Positions 17,233-25,013 of a stretch of 64,000 nt of DNA are shown here, in pieces. Source of the DNA: Paenibacillus sp. DMB5 (lineage in GTDB: Bacteria > Bacillota > Bacilli > Paenibacillales > Paenibacillaceae); assembly GCF_001517085.1 (NCBI RefSeq), contig NZ_LRAC01000142.1, positions 1 to 64,000 on the forward strand. The letters run 5' to 3'. The translations under genes and the position numbers were made by a program. How positions within the stretch are numbered: the first letter of the stretch is position 1; the number at the start of each line of letters is the position of its first letter. The notes beneath the pieces were generated by a model that ran no database searches, was not told the origin of the DNA, and was given only the letters and a program-made list of their open reading frames with translations.

Positions 17233-17262
17233 AGATGGTGTCCAAGAGGCATCATCTTTTTA
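17233..17262 (+). terminator. Intrinsic terminator
   Basis: AGATGGTG and CATCATCT with a T-run; ends the 15900-17213 unit. Confidence 0.8.
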
Positions 17263-17424
17263 TCCGCCCTCAATCGGGTATCGATGGAGATGTTAAATTT
17301 TTTTGCACTTACAGAAGAGCGGATAACTGTATTTTGTTCGGATCATTGTTTATGGACTGATTATTTGAAATAAACGACAGATATTTGAACAGTAAGTAGA
17401 GTTGAAATCCACTTACGGATCTGA

Positions 17425-17485
17425 TGTCATCAGCTACCGTTATTGGCGGTTCCGATTTAACCGTCAATTAATGTGGCTGATGACA
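17425..17485. repeat. Nested inverted repeats, possible structured RNA element
   Basis: The outer arms TGTCATCAGC (17425-17434) and GCTGATGACA (17476-17485) are perfectly complementary. Inside, GGCGGTT (17445-17451) pairs with AACCGTC (17459-17465) with one G-U. Two nested helices in about 60 bases in a gene-free interval suggest a folded RNA or a compound operator. Confidence 0.5.
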
Positions 17486-17509
17486 GAATGTATCGTTCAT
17501 GCTACGCCT

Positions 17510-17535
17510 AAGTGAACTTTCACTTGGTTTTTTTT
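17510..17535 (+). terminator. Terminator-like hairpin
   Basis: AAGTG, AACTTT, CACTT, GG, then T8, about 25 bases after the nested inverted repeats. Confidence 0.6.
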
Positions 17536-17890
17536 AAATTGGTTAAAGGAAATTCCTCTGCTCGTCTAAGTGGGGGTTCAATTTAAGCAGTTAGTGAACG
17601 AGAACGAATATAAGTACAAGGAGATGACTTGGATAGAAACATTTCAGTCTCAAGAAGCAAAAAGTAATGAATAACGACTCGAACAGAGGTGGCACACGCA
17701 GCACCTCTGTTTTTCTGTAGTGTTGTAATTCTGAAGGTGCTGATTTTTTCAGCACCTTTCTTCATGCCGCAAGATAATTGCCCTTCACTGGTATCAGTTC
17801 AAGCCTGATTTTATCACCATCGAATCAACTTGTGAACCTCGCTCAAGCTACGGTATCATTGTACAAGCCTCTAAGCGAGGTGAAGGTAGA
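17536..17890. other. Gene-free interval with two consecutive terminators and a promoter
   Basis: A possible 12-codon leader starts with TTG after AAGGAGATGACT near 17630. Terminators: ACAGAGGTG with CACCTCTGT plus T5 (17683-17715), and AAGGTGCTGA with TCAGCACCTT (17734-17759), the latter followed by CATGCCGCAAGATA. A TTGTGA, 18 bases, TATCAT pair just upstream of 17890 could be the promoter of the next gene. Confidence 0.5.
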
Positions 17891-18202
17891 ATGTCGCAAG
17901 ACTACTGGTCTGAGTCGCTCAAGAAATTAATCGACCAGCGATTTAACGAGATGGCGAGAGTTGCTTCATTGGTAGAAGAGGTACGCTTATTACGTGAGAA
18001 AAAACTGAAATCGAAGCAAAGTTGAAAGCATGATCTCGGGTCGGAAGCTTTTCAAAGTATATTAGAATGGGAAGATGTCCTTAATCACCGTAACACGCTC
18101 GAAAGGGAATGGCTGTATTTAGCAGGGGCGAAAGATGGGGTTCGCCTTTACAAAGACCTCATTAATTTTATGGAAAGCGGCGAGATTCAGCCGCGACAGT
18201 AA
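17891..18202 (+). pseudogene. Small hypothetical gene split by an in-frame TGA
   Basis: ATG 17891 gives MSQDYWSESLKKLIDQRFNE... for 44 codons to TGA at 18023-18025. The same frame then continues KHDLGSEAFQSILEWEDVLN... to TAA at 18202 with no further stop. Read through, it would be about 103 residues, helical and coiled-coil-like. Either a nonsense mutation or two abutting small ORFs; the coherent second half without its own start favours a mutation. A terminator follows. Confidence 0.55.
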
Positions 18203-18226
18203 CCGATGGTGGATCAAGTACATGAT

Positions 18227-18266
18227 AAGCACCAAGCCTTTTGAACAGGGATCTTGGTGCTTTTGT
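18227..18266 (+). terminator. Intrinsic terminator
   Basis: Perfect 10-bp arms AAGCACCAAG and CTTGGTGCTT followed by TTGTTT. Confidence 0.85.
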
Positions 18267-18418
18267 TTATTTAGGGCAGGAAATAAGGGGTCGGATGTAG
18301 AATTATCTAGAAAATTAGGGTATCGAAGGTATTTTGCAGTTCCCATGCATTTCCTTGAGAAGCAATGGGGCGATTTGCTCATTTTGATCCTTACAACCTA
18401 GAGCTTGGAGGAATCGTT

Positions 18419-21124
18419 GTGACTTTAGCTATCGATAAAAAATGGATTAACCGGCTCGATCCGGATGAAGTTATCTTATATCCACTTCAATTTGCAAACA
18501 CGGAAAGATTGAACAATCATGGTAATGATGCAGTTTATTTATTTGATGAAGTCGGTAGCGGTAAGACAATAAGTAGCGGTATCATGGCACTTGATTTTCT
18601 GGAGCATAACCCAGGTGAAGATGTCTTAGTCATTACGACAAATGCTTTAGCTCGGAGCAGTGATATTAAACCTAGAGGTCAGTTTCTTAATGACTGGTTT
18701 GATAAGCTGCCCTTCGAGGAGTTGGGGTATGGAAATAGGGTTCAGATCGTAAATAATCACCATTCCAAATTCAAGGGTCCTAGGAAATATGGACTTGTAA
18801 TTATTGATGAAGCGCACCTGTTCTTGGGCGAATGGACTTTGCGTTATCAAAATTTGACCAATAACATTACTGCTAAGAAAGTAGTATTTCTTACTGCCAC
18901 TCCGATTAAGCAGGGTAAATGGGATTTGGAAGTCTATCCTCGAATAGCAACAGCCTTACTTAAGAAGAAAGTCGACACGAGTTGGATCGATCAACTTCAG
19001 ACAATTGATAAGCAGCCGGAAGAGTTGATCTGCAGTAAGTTCGATGTGAAGTTTCCAGTAACTCGGTATTTCAAAGATACGATTAAGTCCCTTGAGACTG
19101 AGGGGTATGTTAAAACAAATGTTAAGCGTTATGAGTCCTTGATTTGGGAGTACAACTCGCGTAGCAATAAGAACGAAGTACTGGTAAAGAATTTGAAAGC
19201 CTTATATGACAAGGCTGATAAAAACCACTTTGTAGTGTTCACCAGATACGTATTAAAAGAAGCCGATCTTATAGGGGATCATCTTGAAGAAGCGGGATTC
19301 GTGAAGTCGAACATTGCGCTCCCAAACAAGCCGACTTACTATGTGGTAACTGGACGCAATCCGCGTGAACTAACGGACTTCTCGAGATCAGATAACCTTC
19401 CCACTGTTCTCATTTTGACGTATCAAATAGCGGAGCAAGGTATTAATTTACCAGGGTATAACCATATTGTAAATTATCACGTTTCTGCTTACCCATCAGC
19501 ACTTGAGCAGCGTTACGGACGGATTGACCGCTTAAACAGTAAGAGCGATGCGATCTACAACTGCTTCCTTGTAGGTGCTAAAAACTATTACGATACAAGC
19601 ACGCTCAACTTTTTTTATGCTATCAATACAAGCCTTGGCTCTTTGTTGAGTTATTTGCCATCGAGAAACACGATCTTGTCGATTGATATTTTAAAGCGGT
19701 ATACGACAATGAAAAGTGATTCGGAGAGGTATCTCACTCGACTTTCTGATACTCTTGAGACTCATGGGGTAAGCGAACTTTATGATCATCTTGCCGCATG
19801 GGAAGCTCTTTCAAGTGAAGCATCTGAATCCGAATCCGTTGTAGAAGTGAATGCAGGAACGGAGGCGCTCAGTGAAGAATCGCTCAATATCGCTCCTGCA
19901 ATAGCGGATGAGAATCTGAGTGAGTTATTCGATTTCTGCAAGGATAGATTATCTCTCGATCAAGATCTCAAATTTAAGAGGGTAGAAGCTGAAAAGGCTA
20001 TGCTTGACGATATTCAAAAGCGATTAGAAGAGTTTAAAGCAGACTTTTCTCAGAATAGTGATGATAGGGAACAGGTAATTGAGTGGTTGCTACGAACAGA
20101 AGGTATTTGGGATCACATCTTTTATATTAATGAGCGGAAAGTGGATTGGTCGGATCTTGATGTTGGGCGTGTTGATGCTGTAGAGGGATGCGCTAAATTC
20201 ATTTCGGGTAACAGTAATTATGCAGCGTATCTTGAGATGTTCAACGAGCAAATTCGACTACCAAAAGAATTCCAAAAGTATCGTGCTGTCATAAACAGGG
20301 GGTTTGAGGACGCCTTTGAAGCAAACAGATTCGATATCTTGTTCCCAGCGATTGTAGATAGTACGTATTCCGAGAAATTTGAAGGATCGCTTAAAGCATT
20401 GGTTGAAGCTAAGATTGAAGCCAGCTCTAAAGACAAACGAGAAGCCAACCCTGAAGTTATGCTTGAAGGTGACAACAAGATAAGTGCATTGGTAGTAGAA
20501 AATATTGACCAGTTGATTCCTACCCTACCTCTGTTCAAAATGATGGATTATTATAAGCAAGAGTTGAAAAAGTTAGCTCGAATTGAAAATGGAGCTTTGC
20601 GGGATAAGTTTCATGGGGAAGTGCATGTCTTCGCAACGGCAATGGGGCGGTTAGTATATAGGAATTTAAGTGTATCAGATGAATTCTACAATAAGTATTT
20701 CGGGCATGTTCGAGGTAAAGATTATATTTACTTCAGAGAAGAGTACAAGTCCTTCTTCGAGGTTGCCTTTACCAAAGAAATTGTTGAGGATGGGGTAACG
20801 AAGAGAATTAGTTCAGCCAGTAACTGGTTGAAGCTGGCATACCATATGTCGCGTAAAGAATCTGTTTTTTGCGAGATGGATTATTTCGGTGGCGTTAAGA
20901 GGCTGACGAGATTAACTGATTCTGATGATGGTTCCATTACTCCACCGTGGGGAAGTCGTTCACTCTTCACGTACTTCATTGAGCGGAATAGCAGCAGCGG
21001 CTTCCGTACATGGGCTCAGAAGTACTTTGTAGATGATATAGTTAAGCCTGACTATGTATGGTCTAACGATTATTGGACTAAGGGCGTTCTAAGAGAAGTA
21101 AAAGGTCTGAACTATGGTAATTAG
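18419..21124 (+). CDS. SNF2-like superfamily 2 helicase with long C-terminal region
   Basis: A 901-residue ATPase. The GTG at 18419 follows TTGGAGGA; an upstream in-frame ATG (18365) has no ribosome binding site. Motif I is LFDEVGSGKTISSG (about residues 41-54, the DEVGxGKT form of SNF2/RapA-type translocases), motif II VIIDEAHLF, motif III FLTATPIK. The second RecA domain has ILTYQIAEQGINLPGYNHIV and ALEQRYGRIDRLNS (motifs V and VI). Residues about 470-901 have no motif I recognise: an acidic helical section, then a mixed region ending ...DYVWSNDYWTKGVLREVKGL. The protein would move along duplex DNA with ATP. Its place after two nuclease-like genes suggests a DNA-targeting defence complex; this is an inference. 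Confidence 0.85.
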   Translation: MTLAIDKKWINRLDPDEVILYPLQFANTERLNNHGNDAVYLFDEVGSGKTISSGIMALDFLEHNPGEDVLVITTNALARSSDIKPRGQFLNDWFDKLPFEELGYGNRVQIVNNHHSKFKGPRKYGLVIIDEAHLFLGEWTLRYQNLTNNITAKKVVFLTATPIKQGKWDLEVYPRIATALLKKKVDTSWIDQLQTIDKQPEELICSKFDVKFPVTRYFKDTIKSLETEGYVKTNVKRYESLIWEYNSRSNKNEVLVKNLKALYDKADKNHFVVFTRYVLKEADLIGDHLEEAGFVKSNIALPNKPTYYVVTGRNPRELTDFSRSDNLPTVLILTYQIAEQGINLPGYNHIVNYHVSAYPSALEQRYGRIDRLNSKSDAIYNCFLVGAKNYYDTSTLNFFYAINTSLGSLLSYLPSRNTILSIDILKRYTTMKSDSERYLTRLSDTLETHGVSELYDHLAAWEALSSEASESESVVEVNAGTEALSEESLNIAPAIADENLSELFDFCKDRLSLDQDLKFKRVEAEKAMLDDIQKRLEEFKADFSQNSDDREQVIEWLLRTEGIWDHIFYINERKVDWSDLDVGRVDAVEGCAKFISGNSNYAAYLEMFNEQIRLPKEFQKYRAVINRGFEDAFEANRFDILFPAIVDSTYSEKFEGSLKALVEAKIEASSKDKREANPEVMLEGDNKISALVVENIDQLIPTLPLFKMMDYYKQELKKLARIENGALRDKFHGEVHVFATAMGRLVYRNLSVSDEFYNKYFGHVRGKDYIYFREEYKSFFEVAFTKEIVEDGVTKRISSASNWLKLAYHMSRKESVFCEMDYFGGVKRLTRLTDSDDGSITPPWGSRSLFTYFIERNSSSGFRTWAQKYFVDDIVKPDYVWSNDYWTKGVLREVKGLNYGN

Positions 21125-21253
21125 GTCGGAAAAATAATGAAGTAGATAAATCTGTTGATAGCTTCACCAATTGAGGGTTGTGTGATTCGTGCTATAAGAG
21201 CAAGAGTTAAAACCCTGATTGATGAATATTTACATATCCATGAATCTAATTAG

Positions 21254-21316
21254 TTGGCTGTGATTGCACGAACACCCTATTATCGAAAGTTTGGATTCAA
21301 TGTCAAGGGAACATAG
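21254..21316 (+). pseudogene. 3' remnant of a GNAT acetyltransferase gene
   Basis: The frame LAVIARTPYYRKFGFNVKGT followed by TAG matches the usual C-terminal YYxKFGF segment of small GNAT N-acetyltransferases. No upstream part is intact. Confidence 0.4.
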
Positions 21317-21341
21317 AAAAATAGGTAGGAGTTGATTTATT

Positions 21342-21893
21342 ATGCGCCTTTTTGATTTAGTCAGTCGACATTATCAACAGACTACACCTGTGTTTTTTTA
21401 CGATCCTATTCTTACTCAATTAGAAGATGATGGAGCTTACATTACTCGAATGGCACCACCTACAAATGAAAATAAGAATGGCGGTATATATTTACCAGAT
21501 GTCACAACTGATGAATATTACAGTAGCTGTATAAGTAATGTGAGAATTCTACCTGGTGTGCAGCAGAAGGAGCAGTTATTAAAGCAGCACAGACTACTAC
21601 CAGTAGAGGAGTCCATAAACGCTAATCTATTATCCCTTTATATGATTCTTCATGAGGAAGGGCATTGGGTTCATTTAAACTCTGATTACATATTGAACGG
21701 GCTAACAGGAGAAGAGTATTTGAAGGATTCTGCTCTAGCTCTGGAAGCCTTGGGTATTAAAGAGTTAAGAGAAAAAGCAAAACGAAACCCTAATTATTAT
21801 GCTGAACTACAAGAGACTTATAGAAAGAGTAACTTTGAGAAGTATGCCGATGATTATTCTATTAAAAGGTTAAAGGAAATTAAGAATCTTTGA
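21342..21893 (+). CDS. HExxH putative zinc-metalloprotease-like protein
   Basis: A 183-residue protein with MILHEEGHWVHLNSD near residue 105, an HExxH zinc motif, and NFEKYADDYSIKRLKE near the C-terminus, an ExxAD-type segment that could provide the third ligand, as in ImmA/IrrE-like peptidases. No signal or membrane segment, so cytoplasmic. ATG 21342 follows AGGTAGGAG. It lies upstream of the STAS/ATPase genes but is separated from them by a strong terminator. ImmA-like proteins cleave repressors in mobile elements; whether this one does is unknown. Confidence 0.65.
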   Translation: MRLFDLVSRHYQQTTPVFFYDPILTQLEDDGAYITRMAPPTNENKNGGIYLPDVTTDEYYSSCISNVRILPGVQQKEQLLKQHRLLPVEESINANLLSLYMILHEEGHWVHLNSDYILNGLTGEEYLKDSALALEALGIKELREKAKRNPNYYAELQETYRKSNFEKYADDYSIKRLKEIKNL

Positions 21894-21910
21894 ACCAAAG
21901 TGTAAGATTT

Positions 21911-21942
21911 AAAAAGCTGCCGCGGAAACAGGCAGCTTTTTT
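21911..21942 (+). terminator. Intrinsic terminator
   Basis: AAAAAGCTGCC and GGCAGCTTTTTT with a 9-base loop. Confidence 0.9.
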
Positions 21943-22065
21943 GAATTGAATTTAGAAAAGAAAATTGCTCAAGTAGGACAGAAGATATAATCACTTTGAC
22001 CTAAATCAAAGGTGTGGAGTAAAATGGAAAAGTAGTACAGAATTAGGGATGAGGGGAATCAGATA

Positions 22066-22950
22066 TTGCTCCAATCTACTTTGAGAATGGAATCCATTTA
22101 CGACATACATGAATGGTTGAATCGATGTGCCGAAATTAAGAAAGAGCTTGATGCTGCTGATAATCTCTATGTTGAGTTGGGTAAGCTGAAATGGGTATCA
22201 CCCGCTGGGATAACGGTACTCTTATCGACCTTGAACTATATGGATAAATATTATTACTTAAAGACAGGATCACCATCGTATGAAATGACGGATCGTTTCG
22301 ATATCCTGGGGTATCTAGAGCGAATGAATTTCCTGAAGTTATGCCCAACAGACGTAAAGGATTCCTTTGACGAAACCAACAATATGGAGGCATATTATCA
22401 CCGTAATCGACATAAGAAGGACGACGAACTGGATGAACTTCGTGTATCGAAGTCTGATGATGATATCGTTGATCTTGATAGATCAGTCAAAAAGATCATG
22501 AGGGCAAAGGGACTTCATAGAAACAGAGTAACTGACATAGCCGGTATCGTCACGGAATTGGGTCAGAATGCTGTAGAACATGCCGAAACAGACAGCTACT
22601 CCTGCGTTCAGTATTATAAGAAGTCACCTACACGCCCTGAGCGTGTCGAGATTGCTATATGCGATACTGGCCCAGGGATCGTCAAATCGTTGAGAAAGCA
22701 TATTAGTTATAAGGACAATCACGATATCGTAAAACAGGCTATATTCACCCGAGCAACTAGTAAACCAGAGCAGGATCGGGGTAAGGGTCTGATGGATGTA
22801 AAGCAAACGACTTTTGATTGGTCGTCTGATGCAGAGTTCTACGTTAGAACCCATGATAGCGTTTATAGAATTCACAAAAATAAGTTTGAGCTACTTGATG
22901 TAGGAAGTTATTTTTACGGGACTTATTACTACATCGTTATAAATGTGTAA
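22066..22950 (+). CDS. STAS domain + GHKL-type ATPase regulator
   Basis: A 294-residue protein. The TTG start at 22066 follows ATGAGGGGA. Residues about 1-110 form a STAS-like module (LGKLKWVSPAGITVLLSTL is the anti-anti-sigma type strand-helix). Residues about 150-290 are a GHKL ATPase domain: N-box ELGQNAVEHA, G1 DTGPGI, G2 DRGKGL. There is no His-phosphotransfer domain or sensor, so it resembles serine kinases of partner-switching systems (SpoIIAB/RsbW style) with its own STAS part rather than a sensor kinase. The next gene encodes a separate STAS-like protein, the expected partner. A TATAAT box lies about 75 bases upstream. Confidence 0.8.
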   Translation: MLQSTLRMESIYDIHEWLNRCAEIKKELDAADNLYVELGKLKWVSPAGITVLLSTLNYMDKYYYLKTGSPSYEMTDRFDILGYLERMNFLKLCPTDVKDSFDETNNMEAYYHRNRHKKDDELDELRVSKSDDDIVDLDRSVKKIMRAKGLHRNRVTDIAGIVTELGQNAVEHAETDSYSCVQYYKKSPTRPERVEIAICDTGPGIVKSLRKHISYKDNHDIVKQAIFTRATSKPEQDRGKGLMDVKQTTFDWSSDAEFYVRTHDSVYRIHKNKFELLDVGSYFYGTYYYIVINV

Positions 22951-23000
22951 TCAAAAGCCTTGACATATTGTAAAAGATCATCTAAATTTAAGAAGAGGCG

Positions 23001-23024
23001 GATTTCAAATGTTAAATTGAAATC
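23001..23024. promoter_or_regulatory. 24-bp interrupted palindrome, copy 1
   Basis: GATTTCAA, 8 bases, TTGAAATC, 36 bases upstream of the start at 23061. Further copies at 23647-23670 and 23698-23721 keep the same 8-base spacer, so this is a candidate operator shared by the genes at 23061 and 23741. Confidence 0.65.
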
Positions 23025-23060
23025 GAGGCCATCAAACTACATAGAAAATGGTGGATCATT

Positions 23061-23618
23061 ATGTTTAAGATTAACTTACTAACTGATGGTGAAGAGAAGG
23101 TAAGCTTAATTGGTAGACGAATAATGATTCCGCTGAACCAGTTGGTAATGCAGCAGATCATTGATGCCCCACATGGTACATTATTCGTTTATGATATGGA
23201 GCAAGTGGAAGGTATGAATGGTTCAGGAATCGATGAGGTTATCGTCAAACCGTTAAAATGGCTTCGACAAGAGTTTAAGACGCAGGACAAGTATCTGTAT
23301 CTTATTAACTTGAGTGAAGAGGAAGATCACCTGTATAACCTCCGGAAAACCCTGCGTGACGAAGATGTAGTAGTAGTTGCTCAGAGTGGGGTATCGCTTG
23401 AAATTATCGGCGATCTTGGTGATGCTTCAAAAGAACTTCTGGAACTTACTTATAAGCATAAGCAAATCACCGCAAGATTTGCTTCGGACACACTGGGGAA
23501 AAAACTTAATCTTGTAAGCACTCAACTTAACAAGCTTCATGAACAAAGGTTACTGAAGCGTCAAGAAGAGCAGCTTGAAGAAGGCGGAAGACAGTTCGTA
23601 TATAGTAGTTTATTTTGA
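23061..23618 (+). CDS. STAS-like protein with C-terminal winged-helix-like region
   Basis: A 185-residue protein. Residues about 10-125 resemble STAS-like (DUF4325-type) domains: FVYDMEQVEGMNGSGIDEVI gives the strand, loop and helix that carries the phospho-acceptor Ser in anti-sigma antagonists (candidate Ser in NGSGID). Residues about 126-185 (ELTYKHKQITARFASDTLGK, then NKLHEQRLLKRQEE) look like a winged-helix or helical tail. It follows the STAS+ATPase gene by 110 bases with palindrome copy 1 between them. Likely the partner or output of that ATPase; the target sigma factor or repressor is unknown. Confidence 0.65.
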   Translation: MFKINLLTDGEEKVSLIGRRIMIPLNQLVMQQIIDAPHGTLFVYDMEQVEGMNGSGIDEVIVKPLKWLRQEFKTQDKYLYLINLSEEEDHLYNLRKTLRDEDVVVVAQSGVSLEIIGDLGDASKELLELTYKHKQITARFASDTLGKKLNLVSTQLNKLHEQRLLKRQEEQLEEGGRQFVYSSLF

Positions 23619-23646
23619 GGAGAGCGATCTCCTTTTAATAGCAAGA

Positions 23647-23670
23647 GACTTCAAATGTAGGATTGAAATC
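23647..23670. promoter_or_regulatory. 24-bp interrupted palindrome, copy 2
   Basis: GACTTCAA, 8 bases, TTGAAATC. Similarity to copy 1 extends through the spacer (TTCAAATGT) and beyond (GAAATCGAG). Confidence 0.6.
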
Positions 23671-23697
23671 GAGATTTCAGTCCTTATTAATAAAATC

Positions 23698-23721
23698 GAT
23701 TTCAATTTTTCATTTGAAATC
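23698..23721. promoter_or_regulatory. 24-bp interrupted palindrome, copy 3
   Basis: GATTTCAA, 8 bases, TTGAAATC, with both arms identical to copy 1, 19 bases upstream of the ATG at 23741. Confidence 0.65.
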
Positions 23722-23740
23722 GTGAGGGGAGGTGAAAAAT

Positions 23741-24154
23741 ATGGGGTTGGCACCAAGGTTGATTTACAGATTTGCTATTCCGTTGGTGGCGTTTTTACTA
23801 ATTGTAGTAATGATAATCCTTCCTTTGGGAAGGTCGGCTTTTAATTCATTACTGGGTGATAAGGTGACCGTGGAGTACAAAGCAAAAGTAGTTTCCATTG
23901 ATGGGGGTAAAGCAACTATCCAGTGGAATGAGGACAAGATGGTTGTTGTCACGCAAGGAAATACATATGTGCCGCAAAGTCAGGAAATCGATTTGAATAA
24001 GTACAGCAATGTAAAAATCGGGGATACATTCACTGTCGCAGTTACTGAGCCAGGCTTGCTGAAAAAAGGTGGGTTAGAGCAGCAGCGTACTGTCGAGGTG
24101 AAAAAGCACAACATTAATTTTATCAAATCAACGTGGCGTAAATTATTTGGATAA
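23741..24154 (+). CDS. Small membrane-anchored protein
   Basis: A 137-residue protein. ATG 23741 follows GGGGAGGTG. Residues about 8-30 (LIYRFAIPLVAFLLIVVMII) form one N-terminal membrane helix, followed by an extracytoplasmic beta-rich domain (KVTVEYKAKVVSIDGGKATI, then IGDTFTVAV) resembling an OB or small-barrel fold. Not recognised. Two copies of the 24-bp palindrome lie directly upstream, so it probably shares control with the STAS-like gene. Confidence 0.7.
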   Translation: MGLAPRLIYRFAIPLVAFLLIVVMIILPLGRSAFNSLLGDKVTVEYKAKVVSIDGGKATIQWNEDKMVVVTQGNTYVPQSQEIDLNKYSNVKIGDTFTVAVTEPGLLKKGGLEQQRTVEVKKHNINFIKSTWRKLFG

Positions 24155-24166
24155 GGGGTCGGAAAG

Positions 24167-24274
24167 ATGTTAGATAGAAAAGTAGCCCGCAAATTCCCTT
24201 GTAGGGAACCCACGGGCGTAGCACTAAGCCAAATCCTAGTGCCTGTCGAAAAACTTGAGCAGGTTAAGAATTGA
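24167..24274 (+). CDS. Possible 35-residue peptide gene
   Basis: ATG 24167 follows AAGGGGTCGG, 12 bases after the stop of the membrane protein. The product MLDRKVARKFPCREPTGVAL... to VKN is basic. It may be coupled to the upstream gene. Too short to judge by sequence alone. Confidence 0.4.
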   Translation: MLDRKVARKFPCREPTGVALSQILVPVEKLEQVKN

Positions 24275-24327
24275 CCATTGGGGTCGGTTACTCATAAGAA
24301 TAAAACTAAAAAGGGACTGATGAAATT

Positions 24328-24474
24328 ATGCTTATCTGTCGAAAATCTATTCGCCGTAAAAACGGCACTATAGTAACAGCGGCACAATTGGGTTTAAAGG
24401 CAATTTGCTTTGAAGTAACTGACGAGCAGCACCAAGCTTATCTCGATAAAAAGAAAAATGAGAAGGCTAACTAA
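24328..24474 (+). CDS. Small hypothetical protein
   Basis: 48 residues, MLICRKSIRRKNGTIVTAAQ... ending KKKNEKAN. AAGGG lies upstream with slightly long spacing. Basic, with the pattern of a short cytosolic protein; same direction as its neighbours. Confidence 0.5.
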   Translation: MLICRKSIRRKNGTIVTAAQLGLKAICFEVTDEQHQAYLDKKKNEKAN

Positions 24475-24566
24475 TAACTAATCAGGTTAGAAGCAAAGTT
24501 TTGATTGATGTGGCTCTGCAAAGTGGGAGCCACTGTTATTATACTAAAATTATGGAGGTCGTTATA

Positions 24567-24731
24567 ATGGCCAAGAACACAGGAGACGGATATCGAAAGG
24601 GTGCAGTTACTGATCGCTCCCAATTCCAAACACCAAATGGGAACTGGGCAAAACGTGACGCAGAAACTGGTCGTATCATGGACCAAAAGACGTCCGGTGG
24701 TACATTTAAAGGTGTTCGTAAAGAAAAATAA
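24567..24731 (+). CDS. Conserved-looking small basic protein
   Basis: 54 residues, MAKNTGDGYRKGAVTDRSQF..., then RDAETGRIMDQKTSGG and FKGVRKEK. ATG 24567 follows TGGAGGTC. This Gly/Lys/Arg-rich pattern (GDGYRKGAV, RSQ, MDQK, FKGVR) recurs in small uncharacterised proteins of many bacteria. Function unknown. A strong terminator follows. Confidence 0.7.
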   Translation: MAKNTGDGYRKGAVTDRSQFQTPNGNWAKRDAETGRIMDQKTSGGTFKGVRKEK

Positions 24732-24755
24732 TTATAGCAAATGAAGTGAAGTCCC

Positions 24756-24788
24756 AAGCTGCCAAGAAAATCGGCAGCTTTTTCTTAG
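24756..24788 (+). terminator. Intrinsic terminator
   Basis: AAGCTGCC and GGCAGCTT with a 9-base loop, then TTTCTT. Confidence 0.9.
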
Positions 24789-24848
24789 ATTTAAAGCGGA
24801 TACCTTCTCCTCCATCCTGCAAGTCTGAAAACCCTTCCATAAAGACGA

Positions 24849-24869
24849 TGTGACGTATAGTCGACAGAC
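24849..24869. repeat. 21-bp exact direct repeat, copy A
   Basis: Begins TGTGACGTATAG and ends TCGACAGAC. The identical 21 bases recur at 33695-33715, 8.8 kb away in the same orientation. It contains the palindrome GTCGAC. Candidate attachment-type repeat or regulator site. Confidence 0.8.
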
Positions 24870-25013
24870 GTTTACCGCTCGACAAGGTAAGATATGCTTA
24901 AGGAATGCTCGGTGTATGAAGTAATATTACCTAAGGTAGTTCCATCAAATTACACCGGCTCATCTTAAGCAGCCTAGTTTATCGAGTATAAAACTAAGAG
25001 GAGTAGAGTGACT

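Noticed and set aside
17470..17490. CTGATGA near GAA as a hammerhead ribozyme core
   Set aside because: The conserved GAAA and the three-stem arrangement are absent; the sequence is explained by the arm of the inverted repeat.
23001..23721. The repeated TTGAAATC/GATTTCAA units as a degenerate CRISPR array
   Set aside because: Only three copies, each an interrupted palindrome with a gene between copies 1 and 2; no regular spacers and no cas genes.
23575..23844. 89-codon frame overlapping the STAS-like and membrane protein genes
   Set aside because: Overlaps both well-supported genes and the palindromes, with no ribosome binding site.
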